64,000 bases of DNA, taken from positions 124,001-188,000 of the forward strand of contig JANFNE010000074.1 of the NCBI GenBank assembly GCA_024867545.1. The letters run 5' to 3'. How positions within the stretch are numbered: position 1 is the first letter of the stretch; each line of letters begins with the position of its first letter. The notes below the pieces were generated by a model that searched no databases, was not told the origin of the DNA, and saw nothing but the letters and a program-made list of their open reading frames with translations. This document shows positions 53,060-62,649 of this stretch, one piece after another. The translations under genes and the position numbers were made by a program. The DNA comes from Phytopythium helicoides (taxonomy: Eukaryota > Oomycota > Peronosporomycetes > Pythiales > Pythiaceae).

Positions 53060-53820
53060 TTCGTGCTCGACGGGAGCTGCCGCATTATTCTTGATCTCTG
53101 GCAGCGCGAGTTCTGCGAGCACGACGTCGACGAGCTCAGTGATCAGTGGTGTGCTACGAGCAGGCCATTCTATTGCTGGTTGCCTGAGGTCTGTACCACC
53201 TCAACGTCGGAAGATAGCTTGCAGTAGTTTGGAGGAAGCACGATGTTGGTGATTGGAGCTAACAGGATGGGTAGTTGTGAGTCGTCATCTGTGGCGGCGT
53301 GTTGCGAATGTGGTAGGAACGGTGACTAGATGCGCCGACAGTACCAGCAGTGGAGCATCCGGTTGCATGTGCATCTTGAGGAGCATCACAACGTCAAGCT
53401 GGACCAGCGTTGTCATGAGTGCTGGTTTTGCATGTAGCGGCGGAGGCGTCGTGTTTGTGGCAATTGGAAGTAGCAATGGAAAGTCTGATATCGACCATCT
53501 ATATACCCTTATTCGATCGGACAAGGCTCTATTGCGAGCGATTTTGCTGAGTGATCTCACAATCATCGAATCCTGCACGCGAGGGTATTTGCAGCGATTC
53601 ATGCTGTCTCAGAGCGTTGTCGAGGACATGGAATCCAGACCAAAGTACGTCGATGGCATACATAGCATCGCAGTATATGGGAGTCCAAGCAAACGATCGA
53701 ATCAGTGTTGGACGCTGTTGTCCGCTGAGAGATCTCGCACAGGCGGAATATGACGCGCGCCACAGTTTCAAGCGGCTCTGCATCTGGCGGGGCGGTGAGC
53801 GTGTCTGGTAACTTGTCTAG
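53060..53820 (+). pseudogene. Decayed Ser/Gly-rich repeat gene fragment
   Basis: Plus-strand frames carry the same Ser/Gly texture as 46550-47026 with stops and shifts between them: LISGSASSASTTSTSSVISG, then STSSGASGCM, SAGFACSGGGVVFVAIGSSN, then TVSSGSASGGAVSVSGNLS. It directly abuts the truncated end of urocanase, so arrival of this sequence may mark the rearrangement that removed the urocanase 5' half. The family is not named with confidence. Confidence 0.45.
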
Positions 53821-54401
53821 AGGAAGCGTGACATTATATAACAGCGAGAACGTTGCGACTGTCTCGGTAGTAAAGCGGCACCGTCAATCGGCCACCACAA
53901 GCAGAACTGCATCCGGGCTTGCTCGCGTGCGTCGGATACCTCGACCACTCTTTGAGTCCGCAGGGCGAAGCACACAGTGAAGCAACAATGCTCCGCTTCA
54001 AGTTCAAGTTGAAGCGCATTGCAATGTTATCCGAAGGTTCAGCGAATGTCGTTCGTTTTCGACCGCGTGGGGGGTGACGTCGGCTATAGCGGAATAGATT
54101 GTCGCAGGCTATTCGATCTCCCGACCAATAGAGGAGGCACCTGCAAGTGAGCAGAAATTCCAACTAGACGGGAGTATCTAAACTGAATCTAAGCAATAAA
54201 CCATTCTGACAAGTATAGAAAAAGAATATCATTAAACAGGTCATTCGTTGTCGCATTCCATACAAATCCCAAGCCAAACCACGCGAACCCAGGAATGAAC
54301 CTCATCTGCACCCAGGTGCCGCGATCTTTTGCGTCATTCGCCAATCCTCCCCAGCCTCCCCAAGTCTCCCAAGCTTCCTCCTCCCCCCAAGCCAATCCAA
54401 G
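53821..54401. other. Spacer and promoter of annexin 2
   Basis: No gene is recognised. The last ~100 bases are pyrimidine-rich and share the annexin core promoter block with 41640-41670; the INR-like motif is listed separately. Confidence 0.45.
54331..54348 (+). promoter_or_regulatory. INR-like core promoter of annexin 2
   Basis: GCGTCATTCGCCAATCCT corresponds to the element before annexin 1 (one base different in the core), about 55-70 bases before the ATG. Conservation in two otherwise diverged 5' flanks supports a core promoter role. Confidence 0.6.
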
Positions 54402-55391
54402 ATGCTCAACCTGTACCCGCCCTCCACGCACAGCGCCTGGACGTCCGGAGCCAAGCCGTCGTACCCTCCGGGCACGGACGCGGCCGTGAACGAGATCTAC
54501 GAGGCCACCAAGGGCGCGGGCACCAACGAGGAGGCTCTCAACAAGGCTCTGGGCACCAAGACGGCCGAGCAGCGCGCCTTCATCGCGCAGCGCTACAAGG
54601 AGGTGCACAACCAGTCGCTCAAGTCGCTCGTGTCCAGCGAGACCTCGGGCCACTACGGCTACCTGCTCAAGCTCATCTCGACGCCGCTGCCCGAGGCCGA
54701 GGCCGAGACCCTGCACCACGCGACCAAGGGCACTGGCACCAGAGAGAAGCTCATCTACCCGATCGTCGTCGGCCGCACCAACGCTGAGATCAATATCCTC
54801 AAGAAGACCTACTACGACCTGTACCACGAGGACCTCACGGCCACGCTCAACAGCGAGCTCAGCGGCGATTTCAAGAAGGTCGTGCTCGCGTCGCTCCAGG
54901 CCTCGGCTGTCGAGTACAATCAGGCTGTGCACAATGCCGCCAAGGCCGAGGCCGATGCCGAGGCTCTGTACAAGGCCGGAGAGGGCAAGTTCGGCACGGA
55001 CGAGGATAGCTTCATTGGGCTGCTTGTCCAGGCTCCGCCGCAACACCTTCGCGCCATCAACACCGCCTACGAGAAGAAGCACGGCAAGTCGCTCGCCGAG
55101 GCCGCCAAGAAGGAGTTCAACGGCGATGCCGAGGATGCGCTCGTTTTCCTCATCCGTATGTCGGTCGAGCCTCTGGAAATCCTCTCAGAGCTATTCGAGA
55201 AGGCTATGAAGGGCTTTGGCACGGATGAGGACTCACTCAGCACTGCCGTCGTGCGCTACCACATTGTGTTGCGCGACATCAAGCCGGCTTACAAGAAGAA
55301 GTACGACGAGGAGCTGCGCGACCGCATCAAGGGCGAGGTCAGCGGAGAGTACGGTGAGCTGCTGCTGCAGGTGTTTGACGCCCGTGACTGA
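54402..55391 (+). CDS. Annexin 2
   Basis: Intronless annexin of 329 residues, the close paralogue of annexin 1, with the same start (MLNLYPP) and four repeats. Differences are conservative and scattered, e.g. KGTGTREKL in repeat 2 and QVFDARD at the C-terminus. Calcium loops GAGTNEE, GKFGTDEDS and GFGTDEDS are intact. Upstream only the core promoter block is shared with annexin 1, and downstream flanks have diverged, so this duplication is older than the EEP-jacalin B/C pair. Confidence 0.94.
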   Translation: MLNLYPPSTHSAWTSGAKPSYPPGTDAAVNEIYEATKGAGTNEEALNKALGTKTAEQRAFIAQRYKEVHNQSLKSLVSSETSGHYGYLLKLISTPLPEAEAETLHHATKGTGTREKLIYPIVVGRTNAEINILKKTYYDLYHEDLTATLNSELSGDFKKVVLASLQASAVEYNQAVHNAAKAEADAEALYKAGEGKFGTDEDSFIGLLVQAPPQHLRAINTAYEKKHGKSLAEAAKKEFNGDAEDALVFLIRMSVEPLEILSELFEKAMKGFGTDEDSLSTAVVRYHIVLRDIKPAYKKKYDEELRDRIKGEVSGEYGELLLQVFDARD

Positions 55392-55649
55392 GTCCAATTG
55401 TGACCGCTCGCGATCTCAACGGCATGCGAGTGTCCAATCAAGCAATGCATTGCTGCCTCATGACATTGAAGGTCGGGGGTGAGCGCCAGACTCTACCTAC
55501 TGTTGATGTAATGAAGTCCATTGAACGATTCATCGCACAAATATTTCATCTGGAGCTTGGGTATGCGTATGCAATCAACAATTGTTTGCTCTGAATGACG
55601 ACGAGGACTTTCTCTTCGCCCTTTACCTTGGTCTTACAGTTAAAAGCTT
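55392..55649. other. Annexin 2 3' flank
   Basis: Short stretch between annexin 2 and a jacalin-domain relic; no gene seen. Confidence 0.35.
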
Positions 55650-55816
55650 CGGCTGTGGAGGGCTGCTTTGTGTCAGATTATCAGCCTTGCAGTCGCAATG
55701 GACACACGAGCGTATCCTCTACACCAAGTTCACGAAGAACAAAGGCCACACGCAGTCTTGCGGTACCACTACGAGCAATAAGGTTTAGTGCAACCGTGTA
55801 CACGCCTTCGGGCTAA
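55650..55816 (+). pseudogene. Relic of a jacalin-like domain (EEP-jacalin family)
   Basis: The plus strand reads TKFTKNKGHTQSCGTTTSNK and, in another frame, TVYTPSG, which match IKFTTSKGRTLAGGTTTSES and TVYAPSG near the C-terminus of the three EEP-jacalin proteins. Nucleotide similarity is evident over roughly 120 bases (ttcacgaagaacaaaggcc, ggtaccactacgagc, accgtgtacacgccttcggg). A frameshift separates the two parts and a stop follows TPSG, so it cannot encode the domain. The orientation is opposite to the intact copies. Confidence 0.7.
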
Positions 55817-56319
55817 GTAGCACCAGTAATTACAGCCGACAGCTATTGAAGTTATCAGTGAGATGGCGTGAAAGCGCTGGGTTTGCACAATCCCCTCCGG
55901 AGAATTCTCACGAATCAGGGTCGAATGCTGCGGCAAAATCCACGTGGAAGTTGATACGACAGTCCACTGTACAGTTGCCGTTGGCGCTCGATACTATAAT
56001 TGTTCCAAGACGTGCGGGAGGCAAGCAGTAGCATGACCCACCAGCGTGTTTGGTTTTGTCGTGCCGATGTCCAGGGCGTCTTACGGCATGAGGAGCCTAT
56101 TGACTAGAGGTATCGTGTCAATGTCAAAATGTTTCTACCAAATCAGCAGGGCATTAGGCGATGCCATCGTCCTGATCCGCTCGACACGCCAAACGGTTGA
56201 CACAGAGAGAAAGCAGACACCTCCATCGCTCGGTATGTTGCAGCTACCGGGAATCTCCATAGACAGCGCGGCACATGCGTTGTCTCGCGATATGCTGATG
56301 ACTATATCACCAAAACCAG
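55817..56319. other. Spacer between jacalin relic and BRCT pseudogene
   Basis: No gene or clear repeat. The BRCT copy breaks off at about 56320, and the frame that continues beyond it is unrelated sequence. Confidence 0.35.
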
Positions 56320-57568
56320 GCGAGCAATTCACCCAAAGATCCGACGCGAGTGTCAACGTCCCTCGCCCCCTCTTTCGATTCGATCGCGGGCGGTCGTGAT
56401 TGTTGTCAGCTTGACCGTCCGCATCGTGCTGAGCAGACTCCAATTCGCGATGATAATGCTCGAATCTCGATTGCACCTGAACGACTTCCGCTTCATCGAG
56501 TGCGACTCCATTGCAGATTACAGCGTGGGTAACAAACCCAAATTGCTCGGGGCTCACCATGCCAAAATCGTGGTAGTCCAGAGGAATTGCCTCGGCACCT
56601 CCCTTGTCCTTGATGCGCTCGACCATTGGTTTGATGAGATGCGTGTCGTTAGGATCGACACACACCACCAGAAAGGCTTTGTCCTGAAACATCTTGGTTT
56701 TTCGTTTGGGCAGCTCTTCTGGGGCTGGTTCAAGAACTGCAGTCTCCATAGCTTCGGATTCGTCGTGTGCTGGAGGAAATGACGGGTTCTCTGCTGAGAT
56801 GAGTTTGCTACTCGGAGATATTTCGGCTCGAACAGCGGTGGATGTCTGAATCAGGTCGGGGTGGTAGTGCTCGTCATCAATCTCAACTGGATAGAGCTCT
56901 TCCGGTTCCAATCGACTGCACTTGAGTGAATCCACAAGCCACCTCGCCGATACGAAGAACAGACTACCGTCAGCATTTGCAGCGGCGACACGGTCCTCAA
57001 TGGAACGTAGCTCGGAAAGATCCGAGAGCGACGGACTCACTAAAACATGTGTCACTTGAAAAAGCACCAGCTCATTGTAGATCGTCCCCATTCCCCGTCG
57101 AATGATGCGCTGCAGCGCTGCCTGCATTCACACCGGGAAGCCGACCAGATGGAAGACGCAGCTTTCAAACAAGTCGGTCCACTCGTTCTCATCGTCGTCA
57201 TTTTCTCCTTGAAATAAACTCGCAGGAAGTTCGTTCTGTGTGTCGCCGTCTCCTTCGCTATCCATACGGCTCTGCTGATTGCACGCATGCACAAGCGCTG
57301 GGAGCACCAACACTGCGTCGTCGACGTCGTCTGCGAGTTGGCGGTATATCCTGCTAGGCTGCAGAACTTTCTCAAGAGCGAACTCTTCTTCGGGAGCCAA
57401 CATGGAGCGCTCAGCGCACGCCAGCATCCACGAGATATGCACGACCGGCACGCCATGTTGTGCCGCAGCCTCATACTTGGCACCACCAGGTTTCTTCATT
57501 CAAGCAAGTTCATTTCTAGTCTAGACGCCGCCGAGACTGGTCGTGAGTTGCTCGACCTGCTCGTGCGA
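56320..57568 (-). pseudogene. Truncated copy 2 of the TopBP1-like gene
   Basis: Near-identical reverse copy of the exon 4 region of 49693-51921, preceded by about 40 bases of exon 3. It lacks exons 1-2, most of exon 3 and nearly all of intron 3 through one internal deletion. A nonsense change splits it: where the parent reads CCG GCG CGA ATG, this copy has CCG GTG TGA ATG (about 57123-57134). Two C-to-T transitions at CpG sites account for this. At about 56320, after WVNCS, homology ends and the C-terminal BRCT is absent. It shares the exon 3 deletion and variants (QHDADG) with copy 3. Confidence 0.85.
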
Positions 57569-58003
57569 TCTAGAGGGGACGCTTCATTCGACTTTTCTTT
57601 TTTGCGATGTTGGCTAGCACAAATATCGCGAGCACGTAGAGTCGATGTGTCAGTGGTATCTTGGTGCAGTGATAGGGGAGTCAAGGGCGGCACTAGTGCT
57701 GATCGACCTGCTTTCACAACATGGTGATGGCGCGTTATGAAGTTGGCGGCATAAAACGGTACTAACAACAGCGTCGGTGCAGGCGTGTCAGAACGCGTGC
57801 TTTTTTCCCAGTTGTTGACTGTTGAATTGTGCAGCGTTGACTCAGTGGCCGTACAAGGTTTATCATTCAGAATTTCTCATCCCTGAGCTGTGTGATCATA
57901 GGCGGCTCGATCGTGCAAAGATAACGGATATTGCTTGTGTGCGAGGTGGGTCGACAGAATACTGCACGCAAACGAAAAGAATAGAAGTGGAGTGAGCAAT
58001 TAT

Positions 58004-61000
58004 TTATAAGCTCTCATTGAACGCCTCCTTAAATTTGACCAAACGTCGGTGAAGGGCAAACACAGCCATGGTTCTCTCGACTGAAGACATCAAGTCTGTC
58101 TTCTTCTCCTGCAGTTTCAAAGTTGCTATCTCAGCGTCTTTCACCAAATGACAGAACACCTCGCTGGTGCAAATGCTGCTCCCGACGTCTACGACATTCT
58201 TATTGCACACCTTCTCTAATTCATCCCACAAATCAATGTACCTTGATACTTCGCTCACACTATCATGCAGCTCAGTCAACAAAGATTTCATCGCAGAGGC
58301 AGCATCATGGACGAGCTTTAAGCTCGATGACTCGGCAGTCACGTCATATTTCTCCCTCGACAGCCTCGCCAACTCATCAACCACAGTTGAGATCTTGATT
58401 CGTTTCTCCGGTTGAAAAGCGCACATGCGCTCTACTAGTTCCCATTGGGCATCAGTACATCTTGCGGGTCTCGGTGGCAATTTACCCCGTTTTGCCATGA
58501 CTCTCACAACAGCATTGTCGACAGTTATCCACGGTAAACTGTGTTCTTCACCTCCCACGACACGCATCGCTTCCACAATACACATACCCAGAGAGTACAC
58601 ATCAGACTCGAACGTCAACTGAGGTTTGGCGAAAAAACACTCTGGAGCCACCCAATGGGACGCGGCTGTGATTTGCGATTCTTCGCTATTATTCACGATT
58701 GAACTCAGACCAAAGTCCGTCACCTTGGCCTTTGTGTCACTCCCAACCACGATATTGTTTCCTTTTAGATCGCCATGAACGACTCCACGAGCATGAAGGT
58801 ACTGGACACCCAAAGCAGCTTCATGCAGTTTTTGCCACAAGGTATCAGGACGCTTCCGCAGATACTCAACCAACGTCCCGTTGGTGGCGTACTCGCATAC
58901 GAAAAAAGGACTACCGACGTGACAGGCACCAAAGAGTTGGATGACGTGAGGGTGGCTGAAACCAAACCAGATGTCCACTTCGCGTCGGAACTGTGGTAGA
59001 ACATCTGCTTGATACTTTGATACCCTCTCTAGGTTTCCTGGATCGTCAAATTGAGAATCTATAGATGAGTATGCTGTAGTGGCTTTCGACCAACTAGAAG
59101 TACCGTAGCGTTCACTAGAGCCATCAAGGTTCACTTGCTTCACCACCACTTCAGAATCCAGCCATTTCGCTCGAAGCACACTGCCAAAACCGCCGCGCCC
59201 CACATTGTTGCCTTCATCTACAGTCAACTCGTACCATGGGATAAACCATTCTGGAATTAATTTCGACATATTTTTTTCCATGTTGCTCTCGATATCCTCG
59301 AAAGCTTTCTCCAGCGCCTTAAGTTGAGCTTCTTCATACTGATTTGTCATCTCCCTCTTCAACGTCTTAAGAAATGCAACCTTCTCATAATCTGACTCAA
59401 CCTCTTTCAACTGCGGGCACACCACTGACACTTCAGATAAAAATAACTCACGGCGCTGCTTCTCCCATCGAGCAACTTTCTCAGTCGATTCACCAACTGA
59501 TTGTTCGAGTGATTCCCAGAGCGAGCCAATACGTGAGTGAAGCGAGTTGATATTTTCAGTGAAAGCACGCGTTGATGACAGTCTAATTGCTAAAGCTTGC
59601 TCGGGTGTCATCTTGACAGCGTCAAGAAACTTCGTCAGGAGGGTGTTAAATTCATTTAGCAGTTGACCGCGGTGCGTGCGGCCTCGCAAACGCTCATAGA
59701 GCGCTTTTAGCTCGTCGAATAGTCGGCGGTATTTAGCATTGTCACTTTCTGCCATGCACGTTTGCACCTTGCTCCATAATTGATTCGTTTCACCATAGTT
59801 GTAGTCTTCGAGTTTGTACAAAGGCTCGTGCTCCGGCTCAACAGAGTCCAAAGTTTGCTTTGTTTCCAAGCGCTCGAGCTCGTAGACAACCGCACTGAGT
59901 TTCAAACGTTTGGCTGGGTCTTGACAGCACATACGCCACACCAATTCGTGGGCGTCGTTATCAGGACAGAACGGACTATAAAGATCGTATTGAATTTTTT
60001 CAGGATTCCACGATAGTTTTGCCCTCATTACAGCATCGTCGTCGTCTCTGCTGTTTCCGCTGGCCCATGGCTTCACTCCAGTTACAGCTTCCAAAACACA
60101 CATTCCCAGAGAATAGACATCAGACACAAATGGAGACGACTTTTCACCCCTCAACACCTCAGGAGCCTGCCATCGCATAGATCCAGTACCTATTGATCCT
60201 CGAGTCATTGCACCACTCAGCCCAAAATTGGACAACTTTGCCAATCCATCATTGCCAATCAGAATGTTGCTGCACCGGAGATCTCCGTGCACAACACCTC
60301 GCTCATGAAGATACTCAAGACCAAGTGCAGCTCCATATAGGTACTTCCATGTGGCTTGCTTCTCTGTGTTGACGAACTCATTCAGCGACCCATTGCCGGC
60401 GTACTCGCAAACGAAGAACTGCAAGTCCGGACCAACTTCGCATGCGCCGTACATCTTGATCACGTTCGGGTGCCGCAACTGCTGCCAAAGCCCCAATTCT
60501 TTCTTGAATGGTGTCTGAGCTGCGTCTGGGATGAACAGCTTAACAATAACATCCGCGTCAAGCCACTTGGCGATGAACTCACCGCCGATGCTACCAGTGG
60601 TGTCAAAATGGATGAGTTCAATTTCTGAAGGAGGTATAATCCAGCTTGACGTCGGATTAGAAAGCAGTGAATCGGACGAACAAGCTTCTGATATCGTTGA
60701 TTGGGGATGCATCAGAAATGCCTTGAGAAAGCGCACCACATCTTGGTGACCACGATTAGAAGCCAATCGAATTGAAGAATTCCCATCTTGATCGGTGCAA
60801 TTAACGTCTGCACCACATTCTCCCGCAAGATACCGAACCACATCAATGTGTCCACGCGAAGCTGCCTTTATCAGTGCTGTCTCCCCGGAGCTATCAGTGG
60901 AATCCACGTTCACACCACATTCTTCCACGAGAAGGCGAACCACTTCAAGACGTCCAAAATAAGCTGCGCTGGTCAGTGCTGTATCCCCATCATTAGTTAT

Positions 61001-61804
61001 GGTATTGACATCCGCACCATATTCTCGAGCAAGATACCGAGCAACTTCAATATGTCCAGAGTAAGCGGCATATCTGAAGGCGGTGTATCCGTCACTATCC
61101 GCGATGCTCAGGTCTGCCCCACATTCTCCAACAAGACAGCGAACTACTTCTATGTGGCCATAGCGAGCGGCATGTATCGTGGCTGTCTCCCCTCCCCTCT
61201 TCCTGGCGTTGACGTCCGCACCGCATTCCCCAGCAAGGTACCGCACCACTTCGATATACCCATTGTAACTGGCACCTATCAGCGCTGTGCCTCCGAATCT
61301 CGTCGTGGCATTGACGTCCGCGCCGCATTCTCCAACAAAATATCGCACTGCTTCAATACTTCCGTTAGCAGCGGCAATCATCAATGCAGTCGCTCCTTTT
61401 TTATTCGCGGCATTGACGTCCGCGCCGCATTCCCCAGCAAGATAGCGTGCTACTTCAAATTGCCCACGACTAATGGCATACATCATCGCCGTCTCCCCGT
61501 CGGAATTGGCTGCATTTACGTCCACGCAGCATTCTCTAGTGAGATAGCGAGCCACTTCGAGTTGCCCGGTGAAAGCGCTCGCCATCAGCGCTGTAATCTT
61601 GTCCGCATCCGTGAAATTGACATCTGCACCGCATTCTTCAACGAGAAACCGAGCCACTTCAAGGTTGCCACGATTGGCGGCCTTCATTAGCGCTGTGCCC
61701 GCGACGAACAATACGGCATTCATATCTGGACCGCCGTAGACCAGCTCCTTCACCAGATCGAGGTCACCAGCATCCATAGCCTTGATAAGCGCTAAAGTTG
61801 ACAT
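58004..61804 (-). CDS. Ankyrin-repeat protein with tandem pseudokinase and TKL kinase domains
   Basis: Intronless gene of 1266 residues from the ATG at 61804 (MSTLALIKAMDAG), which has A at -3. Residues 1-370: eleven ankyrin repeats of 34 residues (consensus G.TAL..AA..G..EVVRYL..ECGADVN). Residues about 390-645: first kinase-like domain with VAIK-type Lys (VIVKLF), HGDLRCSN catalytic loop, but NFG instead of DFG and no proper Gly-rich loop, so probably inactive. Residues about 650-850: charged helical linker. Residues about 860-1110: second kinase with GRGGFGSV, VVVKQV, HGDLKGNN, TDFGLSS and APE, all intact, of tyrosine-kinase-like type. A helical tail follows. The frame is open to 62191, but the extra 129 residues are Cys-rich, non-ankyrin and likely 5' UTR. 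Signalling role inferred; ligand unknown. Confidence 0.85.
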   Translation of the reverse strand: MSTLALIKAMDAGDLDLVKELVYGGPDMNAVLFVAGTALMKAANRGNLEVARFLVEECGADVNFTDADKITALMASAFTGQLEVARYLTRECCVDVNAANSDGETAMMYAISRGQFEVARYLAGECGADVNAANKKGATALMIAAANGSIEAVRYFVGECGADVNATTRFGGTALIGASYNGYIEVVRYLAGECGADVNARKRGGETATIHAARYGHIEVVRCLVGECGADLSIADSDGYTAFRYAAYSGHIEVARYLAREYGADVNTITNDGDTALTSAAYFGRLEVVRLLVEECGVNVDSTDSSGETALIKAASRGHIDVVRYLAGECGADVNCTDQDGNSSIRLASNRGHQDVVRFLKAFLMHPQSTISEACSSDSLLSNPTSSWIIPPSEIELIHFDTTGSIGGEFIAKWLDADVIVKLFIPDAAQTPFKKELGLWQQLRHPNVIKMYGACEVGPDLQFFVCEYAGNGSLNEFVNTEKQATWKYLYGAALGLEYLHERGVVHGDLRCSNILIGNDGLAKLSNFGLSGAMTRGSIGTGSMRWQAPEVLRGEKSSPFVSDVYSLGMCVLEAVTGVKPWASGNSRDDDDAVMRAKLSWNPEKIQYDLYSPFCPDNDAHELVWRMCCQDPAKRLKLSAVVYELERLETKQTLDSVEPEHEPLYKLEDYNYGETNQLWSKVQTCMAESDNAKYRRLFDELKALYERLRGRTHRGQLLNEFNTLLTKFLDAVKMTPEQALAIRLSSTRAFTENINSLHSRIGSLWESLEQSVGESTEKVARWEKQRRELFLSEVSVVCPQLKEVESDYEKVAFLKTLKREMTNQYEEAQLKALEKAFEDIESNMEKNMSKLIPEWFIPWYELTVDEGNNVGRGGFGSVLRAKWLDSEVVVKQVNLDGSSERYGTSSWSKATTAYSSIDSQFDDPGNLERVSKYQADVLPQFRREVDIWFGFSHPHVIQLFGACHVGSPFFVCEYATNGTLVEYLRKRPDTLWQKLHEAALGVQYLHARGVVHGDLKGNNIVVGSDTKAKVTDFGLSSIVNNSEESQITAASHWVAPECFFAKPQLTFESDVYSLGMCIVEAMRVVGGEEHSLPWITVDNAVVRVMAKRGKLPPRPARCTDAQWELVERMCAFQPEKRIKISTVVDELARLSREKYDVTAESSSLKLVHDAASAMKSLLTELHDSVSEVSRYIDLWDELEKVCNKNVVDVGSSICTSEVFCHLVKDAEIATLKLQEKKTDLMSSVERTMAVFALHRRLVKFKEAFNESL

Positions 61805-62392
61805 TTTGGCCTCGAGCACTTGATCCTTAGCAGACCTCTTTCCAACTGAGGCGGGAAGGGAAGGTCCCGCTTCCTTAGGACCTCCCCCAACACACACACA
61901 CTCGCCAGTGATATTTTTTTGGTCACATAACTTGGTACAGTATGCTGGAAGATGCTGCGGTCTGCGGCGCCAACAGTATTGCCGCAGATCCGCAGATGAG
62001 CCATTACCGTGGCGAGGGATTTCTCGCGGGAAACTCTTTGCCAGCTGCCGCCATACACATAGTTGGACGCCGACTGCCTGGACACATACAGTAGTGGTTT
62101 CACCAACGTCGCCACAGGCTCTCGCCAGCCTGCTACCACACTTGTTTTCGCAACGCAGGAGACTTCCGAGGCCGACACTCTCATCCTGCACAAGGATCCC
62201 GAATTTCGCGGCGTCTTCTTTTGGAAGGGCACTGGAACCGCATGCTGCTCGCCGACCTCAACTTGAGGTCGGCGAGCAGCACGCGGTTGAGGCTCATGAC
62301 TGCTGAATATCCATCGACGTGGCCAACCAATAACAAAGATAAGATCTTCGGACAAAAACAAAGCATCAAGGTGATGAACGATGCAACAGTCA
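61805..62392. other. 5' flank of the ankyrin-kinase gene
   Basis: No separate gene. It contains the 53-bp palindrome at 62236-62288. The open frame reading through 61805-62191 has no similarity to ankyrin or kinase sequence. Confidence 0.45.
62236..62288. repeat. 53-bp near-perfect palindrome
   Basis: A 26-base arm (AACCGCATGCTGCTCGCC.., 62236-62261) is inverted at 62263-62288 with one mismatch and a single central base (62262). The strong, GC-rich stem would form a very tight hairpin or cruciform. Position about 430-480 bases upstream of the kinase start codon. Confidence 0.85.
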
Positions 62393-62434
62393 AAGCACGC
62401 GTTCTGAGATGCCCGCACCGACGCTGTTGTTAGT

Positions 62435-62501
62435 ACCGTTTTATGCCGCTAACTTCATAACGCGCCATCACCATGTTGTGAAGTTAGCGGCATAAAACGG
62501 T
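62435..62501. repeat. 67-bp hairpin with perfect 23-bp arms
   Basis: A 23-base arm (ACCGTTTTATGCCGCTAAC.., 62435-62457) is exactly inverted at 62479-62501 around a 21-base loop. The corresponding place in the left arm of the big inverted duplication has only one half (57738-57760, one mismatch). Either a small hairpin element inserted, or the second half arose by template switching. Confidence 0.8.
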
Positions 62502-62649
62502 CAAGTTGACTCCCCTATCACTGCACCAAGATACCACTGACACATCGACTCTACGTGCTCGCGATATTTGTGCTAGCCAACATCGCAAAAAAGAAAAGTC
62601 GAATGAAGCGTCCCCTCTAGATCGCACGAGCAGGTCGAGCAACTCACGA

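Noticed and set aside
61805..62191. N-terminal 129-residue extension of the ankyrin-kinase protein
   Set aside because: Cys-rich, without ankyrin or targeting features, and the ATG at 61804 starts exactly at the first ankyrin-like helix in good context.
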